DNA from: Reyranella sp.
Lineage (GTDB): Bacteria; Pseudomonadota; Alphaproteobacteria; Reyranellales; Reyranellaceae
DNA: 64,000 bases
Direction: 5' to 3'
NCBI RefSeq assembly: GCF_004297265.1
Contig: NZ_SCUT01000014.1
Coordinates: 19,116-83,115, forward strand
How positions within the stretch are numbered: the first letter of the stretch is position 1; the number at the start of each line of letters is the position of its first letter. Positions 17,801-26,573 of this stretch are shown one piece after another. Position numbers and translations under genes: made by a program. The notes below the pieces were generated by a model. The model saw only the letters and a program-made list of their open reading frames with translations. It was not told the DNA's origin and searched no databases.

Positions 17801-17914
17801 CGGTATCTCCGTGCAGTTGAGCCGCGACGGAAATGCCGCGGCGATGCCGACAGCATCGGAGCGACGGGCTTCGTCTTGAAATGCCGAGTGAGGATCGATT
17901 CCATAGCCGCGCCG

Positions 17915-18802
17915 TCAGGCGCTGGCGTTCATCCACGCAAAAGCGAGGATCTCCCGGACGAAGGCGCCAACGGCGGGCACGTGCGGCCGTCCGCGAACGG
18001 TGACGACCTGGATGCTGCGTACGATCTCGGGCTCGATCAGCGGCCGCACGCGCAGGCCGGGCATGGTGACCGCGAACTCCGGGATGAAAGTGAAGCCCAG
18101 TCCCGCCATCGCCATGCTCTGCACCCAATCGTCACGATCGGAGCGGAATACGATGCGCGGCTTGCCGCCATGCTCACGGAAGATGCGACCGGCGTGTCCG
18201 AAGAACTCGCACTGGAGGCGATTGACGTAGGCCTGGTCGTGCAGGTCCCGGACCCTCACGGCATTGAGCTTGTCGAAGGAATGTCCTGGCCCGACACCGA
18301 TCACGAACCTCTCGTCGTACAGTCGGCGGGCATGGAAACGCTCGTCGATCTCCTCGGGCTGTCCATAAACGGCGACATCCAACTCGCCCTGGACCAGCCG
18401 ATCCTGCAGCATCGTGTTCGAACCATCCTGCACGATCAGCCGCACCTTCGGATGCCGCTCGCGGAACGCCTGCAGGAAGGGCACGAAGCGGCGCGGGCCG
18501 ATGGTGCACATCATGCCGAGCTTCAGCTCGACATCGTCGAGCCTTGCGAAACTCTTGGCGCGCTCCTTGGCGGCGTCGGTCTCGATGAGGACTTGCGTGA
18601 GATGGGGGCGCATCATCTCACCGAGCCCGGTCAGGTGCGTGTTGTTGCGCTCGCGGCGAAACAGTGGGCCACCCAGCTCGTCCTCCAGACCCTTGATCGC
18701 ACGGGTGAGCGACGGCTGGGAAACATTGCAGGACTCTGCGGCGCGCGTGAAGTTCAGCGTCTCGCACACCGCGAGGAAGTAGCGGATCTGATGCATTTCC
18801 AC
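17915..18802 (-). CDS. LysR-family transcriptional regulator
   Basis: A 295-residue LysR regulator. The N-terminal winged helix (residues 3-60) shows MHQIRYFLAVCETLNFTRAA and VSQPSLTRAIKGLEDELG; the effector-binding part follows (GELDVAVYGQPEE, GLGFTFIPEFAV). It is divergent from a peroxiredoxin-like gene, and a perfect T-N11-A palindrome lies between the two, so it likely controls that gene and itself. A thiol or peroxide signal would make sense with the target, but no conserved redox cysteine pair was identified. Confidence 0.92.
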   Translation of the reverse strand: MEMHQIRYFLAVCETLNFTRAAESCNVSQPSLTRAIKGLEDELGGPLFRRERNNTHLTGLGEMMRPHLTQVLIETDAAKERAKSFARLDDVELKLGMMCTIGPRRFVPFLQAFRERHPKVRLIVQDGSNTMLQDRLVQGELDVAVYGQPEEIDERFHARRLYDERFVIGVGPGHSFDKLNAVRVRDLHDQAYVNRLQCEFFGHAGRIFREHGGKPRIVFRSDRDDWVQSMAMAGLGFTFIPEFAVTMPGLRVRPLIEPEIVRSIQVVTVRGRPHVPAVGAFVREILAFAWMNASA

Positions 18803-18846
18803 GGCAGCGGCCCCCCGGAATCGCAGCCATTATGCCTTGCACGACC

Positions 18847-18861
18847 ATAGCCTGTGGCTAT
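18847..18861. promoter_or_regulatory. LysR-type operator (T-N11-A palindrome)
   Basis: ATAGCC-TGT-GGCTAT, a perfect 15-bp palindrome that fits the LysR consensus T-N11-A (T18848 to A18860). It sits in the 119-bp gap between the LysR gene and the divergent peroxiredoxin-like gene, 44 bp before the former's start. Confidence 0.65.
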
Positions 18862-18921
18862 CGATTGCAAAACAGGAAGGCATTTCCGGGGTCTGGAGAT
18901 ACTCGCCACACTGCAGCCGGC

Positions 18922-19593
18922 ATGAACCTCGTCCAGACTCTGCGCGACCTGAACGACCGCCATCGGGCGGCGCTTCCGGCTCGCGACCGGGCGGATTTCG
19001 AGGACGAACTCGACCGGCTGCGCATGGTCCGGCTGGTCGAGGAAGGGCTTGGCCTCGGCGATCATTTGCCTGACTTCAGCTTGTCCGATGGCGCCGGCCG
19101 GCTATGGACGTCGCAGGAACTGCTCGATGGCGGCCCCCTCGTGCTGGCGCTGTTCCGCGGCGGCTGGTGCCCCTACTGTGACCTAACCATGGCCGCACTC
19201 GAGGAAGCCCGCCCGGCGATCGAGGCTCTGGGCGCCCAGGCCATCGGCATCATGCCGGAACGGGTGGAGCACGTCGCCGCGACCGTCGAGAGACGCGGCA
19301 TCGGCTATCTCATGCTGAGCGATCCCGCCAACGGCTTCGCGCGGACCTGCGGACTGGCCTACGATCTGTCGCCGGCGCACATCCGCATCCATCGCGACCG
19401 CGGCCGCGACTTCCCGGCGCTACACGGCGACACGCACTGGCGCCTGCCGGTGCCTGCCGTCTTCGTCGTGGCGCCCGATGCTCGCGTGGCGTTCGCCTTC
19501 GCCGACGTCGATCCAGCGTGCTGGCCCGATCCCGAGGCACTGCTGACGGCCCTTCAGGCGTTGCTCGATACGCACGCCCTATCGAATCGGTAG
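18922..19593 (+). CDS. Peroxiredoxin-like (AhpC/TSA) redoxin
   Basis: A 223-residue thioredoxin-fold protein. The active-site region ALFRGGWCPYCDLTM contains Cys83 and Cys86 as a CXXC, at the place of the peroxidatic cysteine of AhpC/TSA proteins. A helical N-terminal region (1-45) precedes the redoxin domain. A distinct C-terminal stretch (HWRLPVPAVFVVAPDARVAF) completes the fold. It probably reduces peroxides or disulphides in the cytosol, since no signal peptide is present. It is divergent from the LysR gene, its likely regulator. The start at MNLVQTL was preferred over an upstream in-frame codon lying within the operator region. Confidence 0.85.
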   Translation: MNLVQTLRDLNDRHRAALPARDRADFEDELDRLRMVRLVEEGLGLGDHLPDFSLSDGAGRLWTSQELLDGGPLVLALFRGGWCPYCDLTMAALEEARPAIEALGAQAIGIMPERVEHVAATVERRGIGYLMLSDPANGFARTCGLAYDLSPAHIRIHRDRGRDFPALHGDTHWRLPVPAVFVVAPDARVAFAFADVDPACWPDPEALLTALQALLDTHALSNR

Positions 19594-19661
19594 GGACACG
19601 GCATTTCATCGCCGCCCGCGCCGCGGCCAGAGTGGGATCGTCCATCAGGAGGAATGATCCC

Positions 19662-20444
19662 ATGCTCAACGGCAAGACCGCCATCGTCACCGGCTCCACC
19701 AGCGGCATCGGCCTCGGCATCGCCGAGGCCTTCGCACGCGCCGGTGCGAACGTGGTGCTCAACGGCTTCGGCGACACGATAGAGATCGAGCGAACCCGCT
19801 CCGATCTCGCCCATCGCACCAATGCGATGATCGCCTATTCGCCGGCCGACATGAGCAAGCCCAGGGCGATCGAGCAGATGGTGCGGCAGACGACCGATGC
19901 CTTTGGCGCGGTCGACATCATGGTGAACAACGCCGGCGTCCAGCACGTCGCGCCGATCGACGAGTTTCCCGAAGAGAAGTGGGACGCCATCATGGCGATC
20001 AATCTTTCCTCGGCCTTCCATGCCACCAAGCTCGTGCTGCCGGCGATGCGCCGCACGGGCTGGGGCCGCGTGATCAACGTGGCGTCGGCGCACGCCCTGG
20101 TGGCCTCGCCCTACAAGGCGGCCTACGTGGCCGCCAAGCACGGCGTGCTCGGCCTCACCAAGGTGACGGCCCTGGAGACCGCCGAGGACGGCATCACCTG
20201 CAACGCCATCTGCCCCGGCTACGTGCGGACTCCGCTCGTCGAGCAGCAGATCGACGACCAGGCCAAGGCGCACGGTATCGACCGCGAGAAAGTGATTTCC
20301 GACGTGCTGCTGAAGAACCAGCCGAACAAGCGCTTCGTCGAAGTGGCGGAACTCGCAGCCCTGGCGCTGTTCCTGTGCAGTGACAACGGCGGCTCGGTGA
20401 CGGGCGCCGCGTTGCCCATGGACGGCGGCTGGACCGCGCACTGA
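19662..20444 (+). CDS. bdhA: 3-hydroxybutyrate dehydrogenase
   Basis: A 260-residue short-chain dehydrogenase closely matching D-3-hydroxybutyrate dehydrogenases, which oxidise 3-hydroxybutyrate to acetoacetate with NAD in polyhydroxybutyrate turnover. The cofactor motif TGSTSGIGLGIAEAFA and NNAG (in VNNAGVQHVAPIDEFP) are present, as is the catalytic Tyr/Lys pair in YVAAKHGVLGLTK. The characteristic segment NAICPGYVRTPLVEQQIDDQ and the lid LKNQPNKRFVEV are also seen. A perfect AGGAGGA lies just before the start. A patatin-like gene follows after 10 bp. Confidence 0.94.
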   Translation: MLNGKTAIVTGSTSGIGLGIAEAFARAGANVVLNGFGDTIEIERTRSDLAHRTNAMIAYSPADMSKPRAIEQMVRQTTDAFGAVDIMVNNAGVQHVAPIDEFPEEKWDAIMAINLSSAFHATKLVLPAMRRTGWGRVINVASAHALVASPYKAAYVAAKHGVLGLTKVTALETAEDGITCNAICPGYVRTPLVEQQIDDQAKAHGIDREKVISDVLLKNQPNKRFVEVAELAALALFLCSDNGGSVTGAALPMDGGWTAH

Positions 20445-20454
20445 GGAGGCCGTG

Positions 20455-21468
20455 ATGGAGATCAAGCGCATAAATCTCGCCCTTCAGGGCGGCGGCGCCC
20501 ACGGCGCCTATACCTGGGGCGTGCTCGACCGCCTGCTCGACGAGGATCGCCTGGAGGTCGAGGCGATCTCCGGCACCTCGGCCGGCGCCATGAATGCCGC
20601 GGTATTCGCCGACGGCATGGGTCGCGGCGGACGCGAAGAGGCGCGCCGCGCCCTCGACAATTTCTGGACCAACATCAGCCGGGCCGCGCAGGCCGGTCCC
20701 CTGCAGCCCACGCCGTTCGATCGATATTCCAGCGGATGGAACCTCGACCATTCGGCGGCCTTCGTGGCGTTCGACATGCTGACGCGCATGCTGTCTCCCT
20801 ACCAGCTCAATCCAATGAACCTGAACCCGCTGCGCGGCGTACTCGAGCGCTCGGTCGACTTCCGGCGACTCGAAGGTTGCCGGGCAGTGAAGCTCTTCCT
20901 CAGCGCAACCAACGTGAAGACCGGCAAGGTCCGGGTCTTCCAGTCGGGCGAGATCACGGCCGACGTGCTGCTGGCGTCGGCCTGCCTGCCCTTCCTCTTC
21001 CAGGCGGTCACGGTCGACGGCGATCCCTACTGGGATGGCGGCTACATGGGCAATCCGGCGATCTTCCCCTTGATCTACGGCACGCAAAGCCAGGACGTGG
21101 TGATCGTCCAGATCAATCCGCTGTGCTGCGACCGCGTCCCGACGACGGCGGCCGAGATCATGAATCGCGTCAACGAGATCTCGTTCAATTCGTCGCTGAT
21201 GCGCGAGATGCGCGCCATCTCCTTCGTCACCGACCTGATCGACGAACAGAAGCTCGACTCCAACAGCTACAAACGCATCAACGTGCACTGGATCGAGGCG
21301 GAGAAGCAGATGCGCGGGCTGGGGGTGTCCAGCAAGCTCAACGCCAGAATGGATTTCCTGCTGCACCTCAAGGCGATCGGCCGGAAAGCGGCGGACGACT
21401 GGCTCGCCGGGCACTTCGACCATATCGGCCGCCGGTCGACGATCGATATCAGGGAGAAGTTCCTCTAG
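20455..21468 (+). CDS. Patatin-like phospholipase
   Basis: A 337-residue patatin-family serine hydrolase. The oxyanion loop QGGGAHGAYTWGVL (12-19), nucleophile Ser42 in GTSAG, and the catalytic Asp194 in DGG are present, so it should be active on ester bonds of lipids or related polymers. A GAGGAGG site supports the ATG; a GTG one codon earlier is possible. It follows bdhA with 10 bp between, a pairing that hints at a role in polyhydroxybutyrate or membrane-lipid turnover (inference). No signal peptide is visible. Confidence 0.9.
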   Translation: MEIKRINLALQGGGAHGAYTWGVLDRLLDEDRLEVEAISGTSAGAMNAAVFADGMGRGGREEARRALDNFWTNISRAAQAGPLQPTPFDRYSSGWNLDHSAAFVAFDMLTRMLSPYQLNPMNLNPLRGVLERSVDFRRLEGCRAVKLFLSATNVKTGKVRVFQSGEITADVLLASACLPFLFQAVTVDGDPYWDGGYMGNPAIFPLIYGTQSQDVVIVQINPLCCDRVPTTAAEIMNRVNEISFNSSLMREMRAISFVTDLIDEQKLDSNSYKRINVHWIEAEKQMRGLGVSSKLNARMDFLLHLKAIGRKAADDWLAGHFDHIGRRSTIDIREKFL

Positions 21469-21499
21469 CAGGCCGTCGAAACGGCCGGAGTCGGCACGG

Positions 21500-21544
21500 A
21501 TAAACGAAACAAACGAAATAAATGAAATAAACGAATCAGACGAA
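21500..21544. repeat. Five tandem copies of a 9-bp AT-rich unit
   Basis: Five adjacent 9-bp units, ATAAACGAA, ACAAACGAA, ATAAATGAA, ATAAACGAA and TCAGACGAA, in the gap between convergent genes. The last copy overlaps the final codons of the hydrolase gene. The segment is AT-rich in a GC-rich region. It could arise by slippage; no hairpin or protein site was recognised. Confidence 0.7.
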
Positions 21545-22273
21545 CCGAAAAAACCTGTTTCGACAGCCTGCCAGCAGCGATTCCGCCGATTCCCGCCCCC
21601 TCATCCATTCCGCCACGACCCCGGCGATCTCGCGGACAACCTCCTCCTCAGGGCTTCGGCCCGACCGGACCAGGACCCCAAAGGAATGGTCGGCGTCTTT
21701 CACCGGCCGGAAAGTGGCCCGTTTCCCCAGGCTCTTCAGGACCTTTCGCAGGAGCGCGGGCCGGGCGAAGCCATCCCGTGTGCCCTGGATGAACAACAGG
21801 GGAATTCGGATGTCGAGCAGATGCGCGGCGCGGTCCACCGAGGGCTTTTCCGGCGGGTGCAGCGGGAACCCGAGGAACACCAGGCCACGGACGTTCGGGA
21901 GAGGCTCCAGCGCCTGGGCCTGGGAGGTCATGCGGCCACCGAACGACTTCCCGCCCGCGAACAGCGGCAGTCCCGGCGCCAGCGTCGCGGCTTTCCGGAC
22001 AGCCGCCCGTATCGTGGCATGGGCCATGGCCGGCCGGTCGGGCCGCCTGGAGCCGGCCTCCATGTAGGGAAACTGGAACCTGAGGGTGCTCACACCCGCT
22101 TCCGCCAGCCGGTCGGCCACGGCCGCCATGAACGGATGCGTCATGCCGGCCCCTGCGCCATGCGCCAGCACGAGCAGCGCGACGGCGTGGGGCGCCTTCC
22201 TATAGCGGACCGAGACCTTGGTTCCCGGCAGGACAGGCAGGCTAAGTCGTCGCGCTCTCGTGGAAATTTTCAT
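21536..22273 (-). CDS. Alpha/beta-hydrolase, KANL3/Tex30-like
   Basis: A 245-residue cytosolic alpha/beta-hydrolase. The strand LLVLAHGAGAGMTHPFM, the nucleophile elbow FAGGKSFGGRM (Ser in GKSFG), an Asp in QGTRDGFA and a His in DADHSFGVL give the full catalytic triad. The order and the HGAGAGM pattern match a dienelactone-hydrolase-like group annotated as KANL3/Tex30; its bacterial substrates are unknown. The start MKISTRARRL was chosen because an upstream extension lacks conservation. Convergent with the patatin gene and divergent from the autotransporter gene. Confidence 0.82.
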   Translation of the reverse strand: MKISTRARRLSLPVLPGTKVSVRYRKAPHAVALLVLAHGAGAGMTHPFMAAVADRLAEAGVSTLRFQFPYMEAGSRRPDRPAMAHATIRAAVRKAATLAPGLPLFAGGKSFGGRMTSQAQALEPLPNVRGLVFLGFPLHPPEKPSVDRAAHLLDIRIPLLFIQGTRDGFARPALLRKVLKSLGKRATFRPVKDADHSFGVLVRSGRSPEEEVVREIAGVVAEWMRGRESAESLLAGCRNRFFRFV

Positions 22274-22335
22274 CGGCCGGGACCAAAAAAGCAGAAATCC
22301 AGATAGGATCAATCGGGGACGAGTCCGGGGGAAGT

Positions 22336-25300
22336 ATGCGGAAGCACATCGCGTTGGTCTGTGGGCTGGCAATGCTGGTCTGCTGTGAATTCTCCTCGGC
22401 CTTCGGCCAGACGTCCGCCAATATCCCCCTGAGCTACGTCTTCGATGCCCAATCCGGCGCCGCGCGCCTCTCGATCAACATCGGCATCAACGGTGGCGCG
22501 CCGAGGCCCTATCTGTTCGACACCGGCTCCTCGCTGTTCAATGCGGCCTTCGATCCCAAGACGTGGGGTGGCTACTCCGAATATACTTCGTCTGTCCCAA
22601 CCTCCACCGTCGCCAATGGCAACAACATCCAACTCTGCTATTCGGAAAGCGGCGGTTGCCGGGGCTATGTGGGCAACATCCTGCAGATACCGTTGCTCAG
22701 CTTCTATGCGGCGGCCGTAACCACGACGGAAACGGCACCGGCGGCGACGCTCACCACCCCCAGCGGGACCGGGATGGGTTTCCAGGTCAACGCCGCCAGC
22801 CAATACACCGATCCCTCGGTAGGCGCTCAGGACACCTTTCCGCAGTACTTCTTCGACCCGGCTACGAAGGACCTGCCGGTACAGGAAGGGCTGTTCTACG
22901 GCGTGTTCGGCTCCAGGATCTCCGTCGACCTGCTCAACAAGAATTCCTGCAGCGGCTCGAACTGCTACATTGCCGGCGGCGTGCTCGGGCAGGCCATCAT
23001 GCCCGGCGCAGCGCGCCAGGGCTTCGTCGTCGCCGCCAACGGCCAGGGCGATCCGGCAAATCCATCCGTGACCCCGAATGCCAAGGTCTCGATCGGCGGC
23101 ACGACCCGGAGCCTGACGTCGTGCAATCCTTGCGTGACGGTGGGCCTGACGCCGGAAATCATCGGCCAGTTCGCGCCGGTTGCGATGCCGACGCCGACTT
23201 CGGCTCCCGGCTTGATCCAGTGGGTGGCGCCGACGTCCTCCAACCCGGCGCCTCCCTTCCCCAATCCCTACGGTGGTTCGACCGGAAACAACTCGGCGCC
23301 GACGGATGCCATGTATTTCAAGGTGACCGTGTCGGACGACGGCAAGACGACGGCGAAGGCCTTCACGCTGCTGGATACCGGGACCAAGTATTATTCCCTG
23401 ACCAAGGATTTCTCGGAAACGCTCAGAGGCACGATCTCGATCACGGGCCTTACGCCGGACGAGAAGCCGATCGCCGGCCTGCCGACAGTGACGGCCCCCC
23501 TCGTCGGCAAACCCAACTACTATGTCGACGGGAGTGGAAAGACCAACACGCTGGGCATCCCGTTCTTCATACAGAATTCGGTGTTGTTCGATCTGAGCGA
23601 CCAGGTGACCGGCTACACGCCGTTCTTCGTCACGGCCACCAATCTCGAGACGACGGCCGGCGGCCCCCTCATCGTCACCAAGGACAACGTTCCGCTGGGG
23701 CTGGCCGGCGTCGTTTCCGGCGCCGGAGGCATCACCATCGACAAGGAAGGTGCCGTACAGCTGAGCGCCACCAACACCTATACCGGTGAGACGAAGATCA
23801 ACGGCACTGGCGACAAACTGGGGATGCTGCTGATTTCCGGGCCGGGCAGCATCGCCGCCTCAAGCGGCGTGGAGAGCAACGGCGTGTTCGACATATCGCG
23901 CGCCTGGGCGCCGGTCAGCATCAAGGACTTGAGGGGCACCGGATCGGTCAATCTCGGCGGCCAGAATCTCAGGATCACCGACGGCAGCAGCACGTTCTCC
24001 GGCAACATTCTCGACGGCGGCGAGTATCCGGGAACTGGTGGCAGCGTAACCGTCGCCGGCGGCACACAGACCTTCGCCGGTGAGAATTTCTATACGGGCG
24101 GCACATCGGTCCTCGGCGGCAGTACCCTCAACCTGACAGGCACGATGATCGGCAACCTCACGGTCGCGTCTGGCGCGTCGTTCAACACGACCGGAGGCTA
24201 TTCGGTCGCCCGCGGGTCGATGTTGAGCAACGCCGGCTCCTTCAAATCGTCAAGCGGCGTCGGATTCCTGAACCATGGCATCGCCATCAACACAGGCGCC
24301 ATGAACAGCGACATACTCAACACCGGCTTTTTCCTGAACAATGGAACCCTTGCCGGCGCGTTCGCGAACCTGGGCACTCTGTCGGGAACCGGAAGTTTCA
24401 CCGGCACACTTGCCAATACCGGCACTGTGGCGCCAGGCACGCCGTACGGCACGATGACGGTGAACGGCAAGTACACGCAGGCCTCGACCGGCGCGTTCCA
24501 GGTCGCGGTATCCCCCTCCGGCCAGGCGAGCCGGCTGAACGTCATCGGCGCAACGGGCACCGCCTCGCTGGCCGGCTCGGTCCTCGCCCAGATCCAGGAG
24601 GGCGGCGGCTTCGCGCCCCGCACGACCTATACGATCCTGCAGGCCACTGGCGGGCTGAGCGGCGGCTTCTCCAGCGTGACGAGCAACTCGCCTTTCCTGC
24701 TGCCGAGCCTGAGCTACGACGCCAACAACGTCTATCTCACCCTGCAGATCGGCGGCTTCGCCGCCGCGGCGCTCACTCCGCAACAGCAGGCGGTCGCGAG
24801 CGTGCTGGACAGCACGGCGGCCACCGCGACCGGTGACTATGCCACCGTGCTGAGCGCGCTGGCCGCGCTGTCGCCGGCGCAGGTCCAGCCGATCCTGACG
24901 GCGCTGTCGGGCACCAACTATGCGGGCTTCTCCTCCGCCATGGTGCAGGGTGCGCAGTTCTTCATGAACAATTTCGCCAGCCAGGCCACCGGCGGCGGTC
25001 CGTCGGGCAGCGCCCGCGTGGCGCTTGCCGAGGCTTGCGACGTCGCCTGCGATGCGTCGGCCACGCCGCGCTGGGGCGCCTGGGGCGGCGCGATCGGCGG
25101 CCTCGGCACGATTGGCGCGGGCACCCCGCAGGGCGCCGTCACCTACAATGCCGGCGGGTTCGCTGCCGGCCTCGACCGGGCCTTCACCGAGAATTTCCGC
25201 GCCGGCGTCACCGTGGGCTACAGCGGCGGCACACAATGGGTCTCGGGCTTCAGCGGCCAGGGCAACAGCGACACCGTCCAGGCCGGTCTCTACGGCAACT

Positions 25301-25914
25301 ATGCCAGCGGACCGTTCTATGCCGACGGCCTGATCGGTTACGCCTACAGCAACAACCGCATGACGCGGCAAATCCTCATCCCGGGCCTGGCGGCGCGCAC
25401 TGCCTTCGGCCAGGCAGGCGCCAATCAGTTCTTCGGCCAGCTAGAGACCGGCTACAGCTTCGACATCGACACCCGGGCCGATGCCTTCATCAAGCCATTC
25501 GCGCGGCTGCAGGCCTATACCGGCACCCAGAACGGCTTCAGCGAGACCGGAGCGCAGTCGTTGAACCTCTCGGTCGCACAGCAGACGACCAACTCGCTGC
25601 GCTCGGTGATCGGCGCGCAGTTGGGGGCGTCGATGGACATGGGCTGGCAGGATAGGCTGGCGATGCGGTTCCGGCTGGGCTGGAGCCACGAATATGCCGA
25701 TGTCGGCCGGCCGGTGACGGCCGCGCTGGCCGGCGCGCCGGCATCGCCCTTCACGACCTTCGGCATCTCGCCGGTCCGCGACGGCGTGCTGCTGGGCCTC
25801 TCCGCCAGCACCGCCATCGCCGAGGCGACCTCGATCTACCTGCGCTACGAAGGCACGCTGGCCGGAACGGATGGCAGCCAAGGCCTCACGGCCGGTGTGC
25901 GCATGACCTGGTGA
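22336..25914 (+). CDS. Autotransporter with pepsin-like double-DTG passenger
   Basis: A 1192-residue type V secretion protein. A signal peptide (1-24) leads to a passenger with two aspartic-protease-type motifs: Asp62 in YLFDTGSSLFNAAF and Asp347 in FTLLDTGTKYYSLT, 285 residues apart. Pepsin-fold enzymes also carry one DTG per lobe and have hydrophobic residues before it, as here. Beta-strand repeats of the autotransporter stalk follow (GAGGITIDKEGAVQLSATNT, about 460-500, and several GT-rich segments to about 720). The C-terminal barrel (about 905-1192) begins near PRWGAWGGAIG and ends with Trp. Protease activity is inference; it could be a fold without activity. Confidence 0.85.
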   Translation: MRKHIALVCGLAMLVCCEFSSAFGQTSANIPLSYVFDAQSGAARLSINIGINGGAPRPYLFDTGSSLFNAAFDPKTWGGYSEYTSSVPTSTVANGNNIQLCYSESGGCRGYVGNILQIPLLSFYAAAVTTTETAPAATLTTPSGTGMGFQVNAASQYTDPSVGAQDTFPQYFFDPATKDLPVQEGLFYGVFGSRISVDLLNKNSCSGSNCYIAGGVLGQAIMPGAARQGFVVAANGQGDPANPSVTPNAKVSIGGTTRSLTSCNPCVTVGLTPEIIGQFAPVAMPTPTSAPGLIQWVAPTSSNPAPPFPNPYGGSTGNNSAPTDAMYFKVTVSDDGKTTAKAFTLLDTGTKYYSLTKDFSETLRGTISITGLTPDEKPIAGLPTVTAPLVGKPNYYVDGSGKTNTLGIPFFIQNSVLFDLSDQVTGYTPFFVTATNLETTAGGPLIVTKDNVPLGLAGVVSGAGGITIDKEGAVQLSATNTYTGETKINGTGDKLGMLLISGPGSIAASSGVESNGVFDISRAWAPVSIKDLRGTGSVNLGGQNLRITDGSSTFSGNILDGGEYPGTGGSVTVAGGTQTFAGENFYTGGTSVLGGSTLNLTGTMIGNLTVASGASFNTTGGYSVARGSMLSNAGSFKSSSGVGFLNHGIAINTGAMNSDILNTGFFLNNGTLAGAFANLGTLSGTGSFTGTLANTGTVAPGTPYGTMTVNGKYTQASTGAFQVAVSPSGQASRLNVIGATGTASLAGSVLAQIQEGGGFAPRTTYTILQATGGLSGGFSSVTSNSPFLLPSLSYDANNVYLTLQIGGFAAAALTPQQQAVASVLDSTAATATGDYATVLSALAALSPAQVQPILTALSGTNYAGFSSAMVQGAQFFMNNFASQATGGGPSGSARVALAEACDVACDASATPRWGAWGGAIGGLGTIGAGTPQGAVTYNAGGFAAGLDRAFTENFRAGVTVGYSGGTQWVSGFSGQGNSDTVQAGLYGNYASGPFYADGLIGYAYSNNRMTRQILIPGLAARTAFGQAGANQFFGQLETGYSFDIDTRADAFIKPFARLQAYTGTQNGFSETGAQSLNLSVAQQTTNSLRSVIGAQLGASMDMGWQDRLAMRFRLGWSHEYADVGRPVTAALAGAPASPFTTFGISPVRDGVLLGLSASTAIAEATSIYLRYEGTLAGTDGSQGLTAGVRMTW

Positions 25915-25954
25915 GTCGAGAGAATCGGACTCCGCCCGAACTTGCCGACGGGCG

Positions 25955-26473
25955 TCACCGTCGCTTCAGGTCGGCGGCGGTCATCCTGGGCGGGGAACCG
26001 AGCTTGCCGGTGAGCACAGGCTGCAGCCGGCGGCGCAGGCTGCTGGGCGGCTCGCCGGTGAGGTCCTTGGCCACTTCGTGGCTCATGCAGTCCAGGACCT
26101 GCCTCGCCAGGAGGCCGCGCAACTCACCGAGGCTGCGTCGGGGCGCCACCAGGATGAGATCGTCGAAGGCACCACGGCCGCGGGCCTCCTCCAGCACCCC
26201 CGCAAGTGTCGCCATGAACCTGTGTTTCTCGAGCTTGTGATAATCGTGCGGCGGCTCGAATGCGTGTCGGGCGCCGCTGCGCGCGGCATTGAAACCGCGG
26301 CCGGGCCGGTCGCTCTTGAGGTCGCGTGTCCGCTGCCGGCTCGCCGGCGCCACGAGATCTGAAGGGCCGGCCGGAACGAGCTTTCCCAATTTCCTGTCCG
26401 GACTGAAGATACGGGCGCGGGCGCCGTCGGCGACGACGATCCATGTCTTCGTGCTTCGCGTGGCCATGATCAT
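25955..26473 (-). CDS. Host-attachment family protein (COG5622-like)
   Basis: A 172-residue small cytosolic protein of the family called host attachment protein. Recognisable segments are TWIVVADGARARIFSPDR near the N-terminus, the Arg-rich linker SDRPGRGFNAARSGARHAF, and FDDLILVAPRRSLGELRGLL with LTGEPPSSLRRRL towards the end. The fold resembles release-factor/eRF1-type domains; the biochemical role is unproven and the name reflects an early Agrobacterium observation. A second ATG two codons in has better ribosome-site spacing. An FNR-like box lies 69 bp upstream. Confidence 0.85.
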   Translation of the reverse strand: MIMATRSTKTWIVVADGARARIFSPDRKLGKLVPAGPSDLVAPASRQRTRDLKSDRPGRGFNAARSGARHAFEPPHDYHKLEKHRFMATLAGVLEEARGRGAFDDLILVAPRRSLGELRGLLARQVLDCMSHEVAKDLTGEPPSSLRRRLQPVLTGKLGSPPRMTAADLKRR

Positions 26474-26542
26474 TCGCCTATCAATGAGAATCGGGAAAGA
26501 GTGACTTCCTGCAAAAGACTATGCCAGCGCGGGCCGGTGTAC

Positions 26543-26556
26543 TTGATCTGCGTCAA
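26543..26556. promoter_or_regulatory. FNR/FixK-type box of the host-attachment gene
   Basis: TTGATctgcGTCAA, both half-sites intact for the FNR/FixK family. It ends 69 bp before the host-attachment start codon and lies just beyond the end of the neighbouring propeller-like gene. Confidence 0.7.
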
Positions 26557-26573
26557 CCATCCACGCGAGCAGA

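Noticed and set aside
16703..18850. A 715-codon plus-strand open frame across MFS, cupin and LysR genes
   Set aside because: It runs opposite three well-supported genes, spans their gaps and has low-complexity composition.
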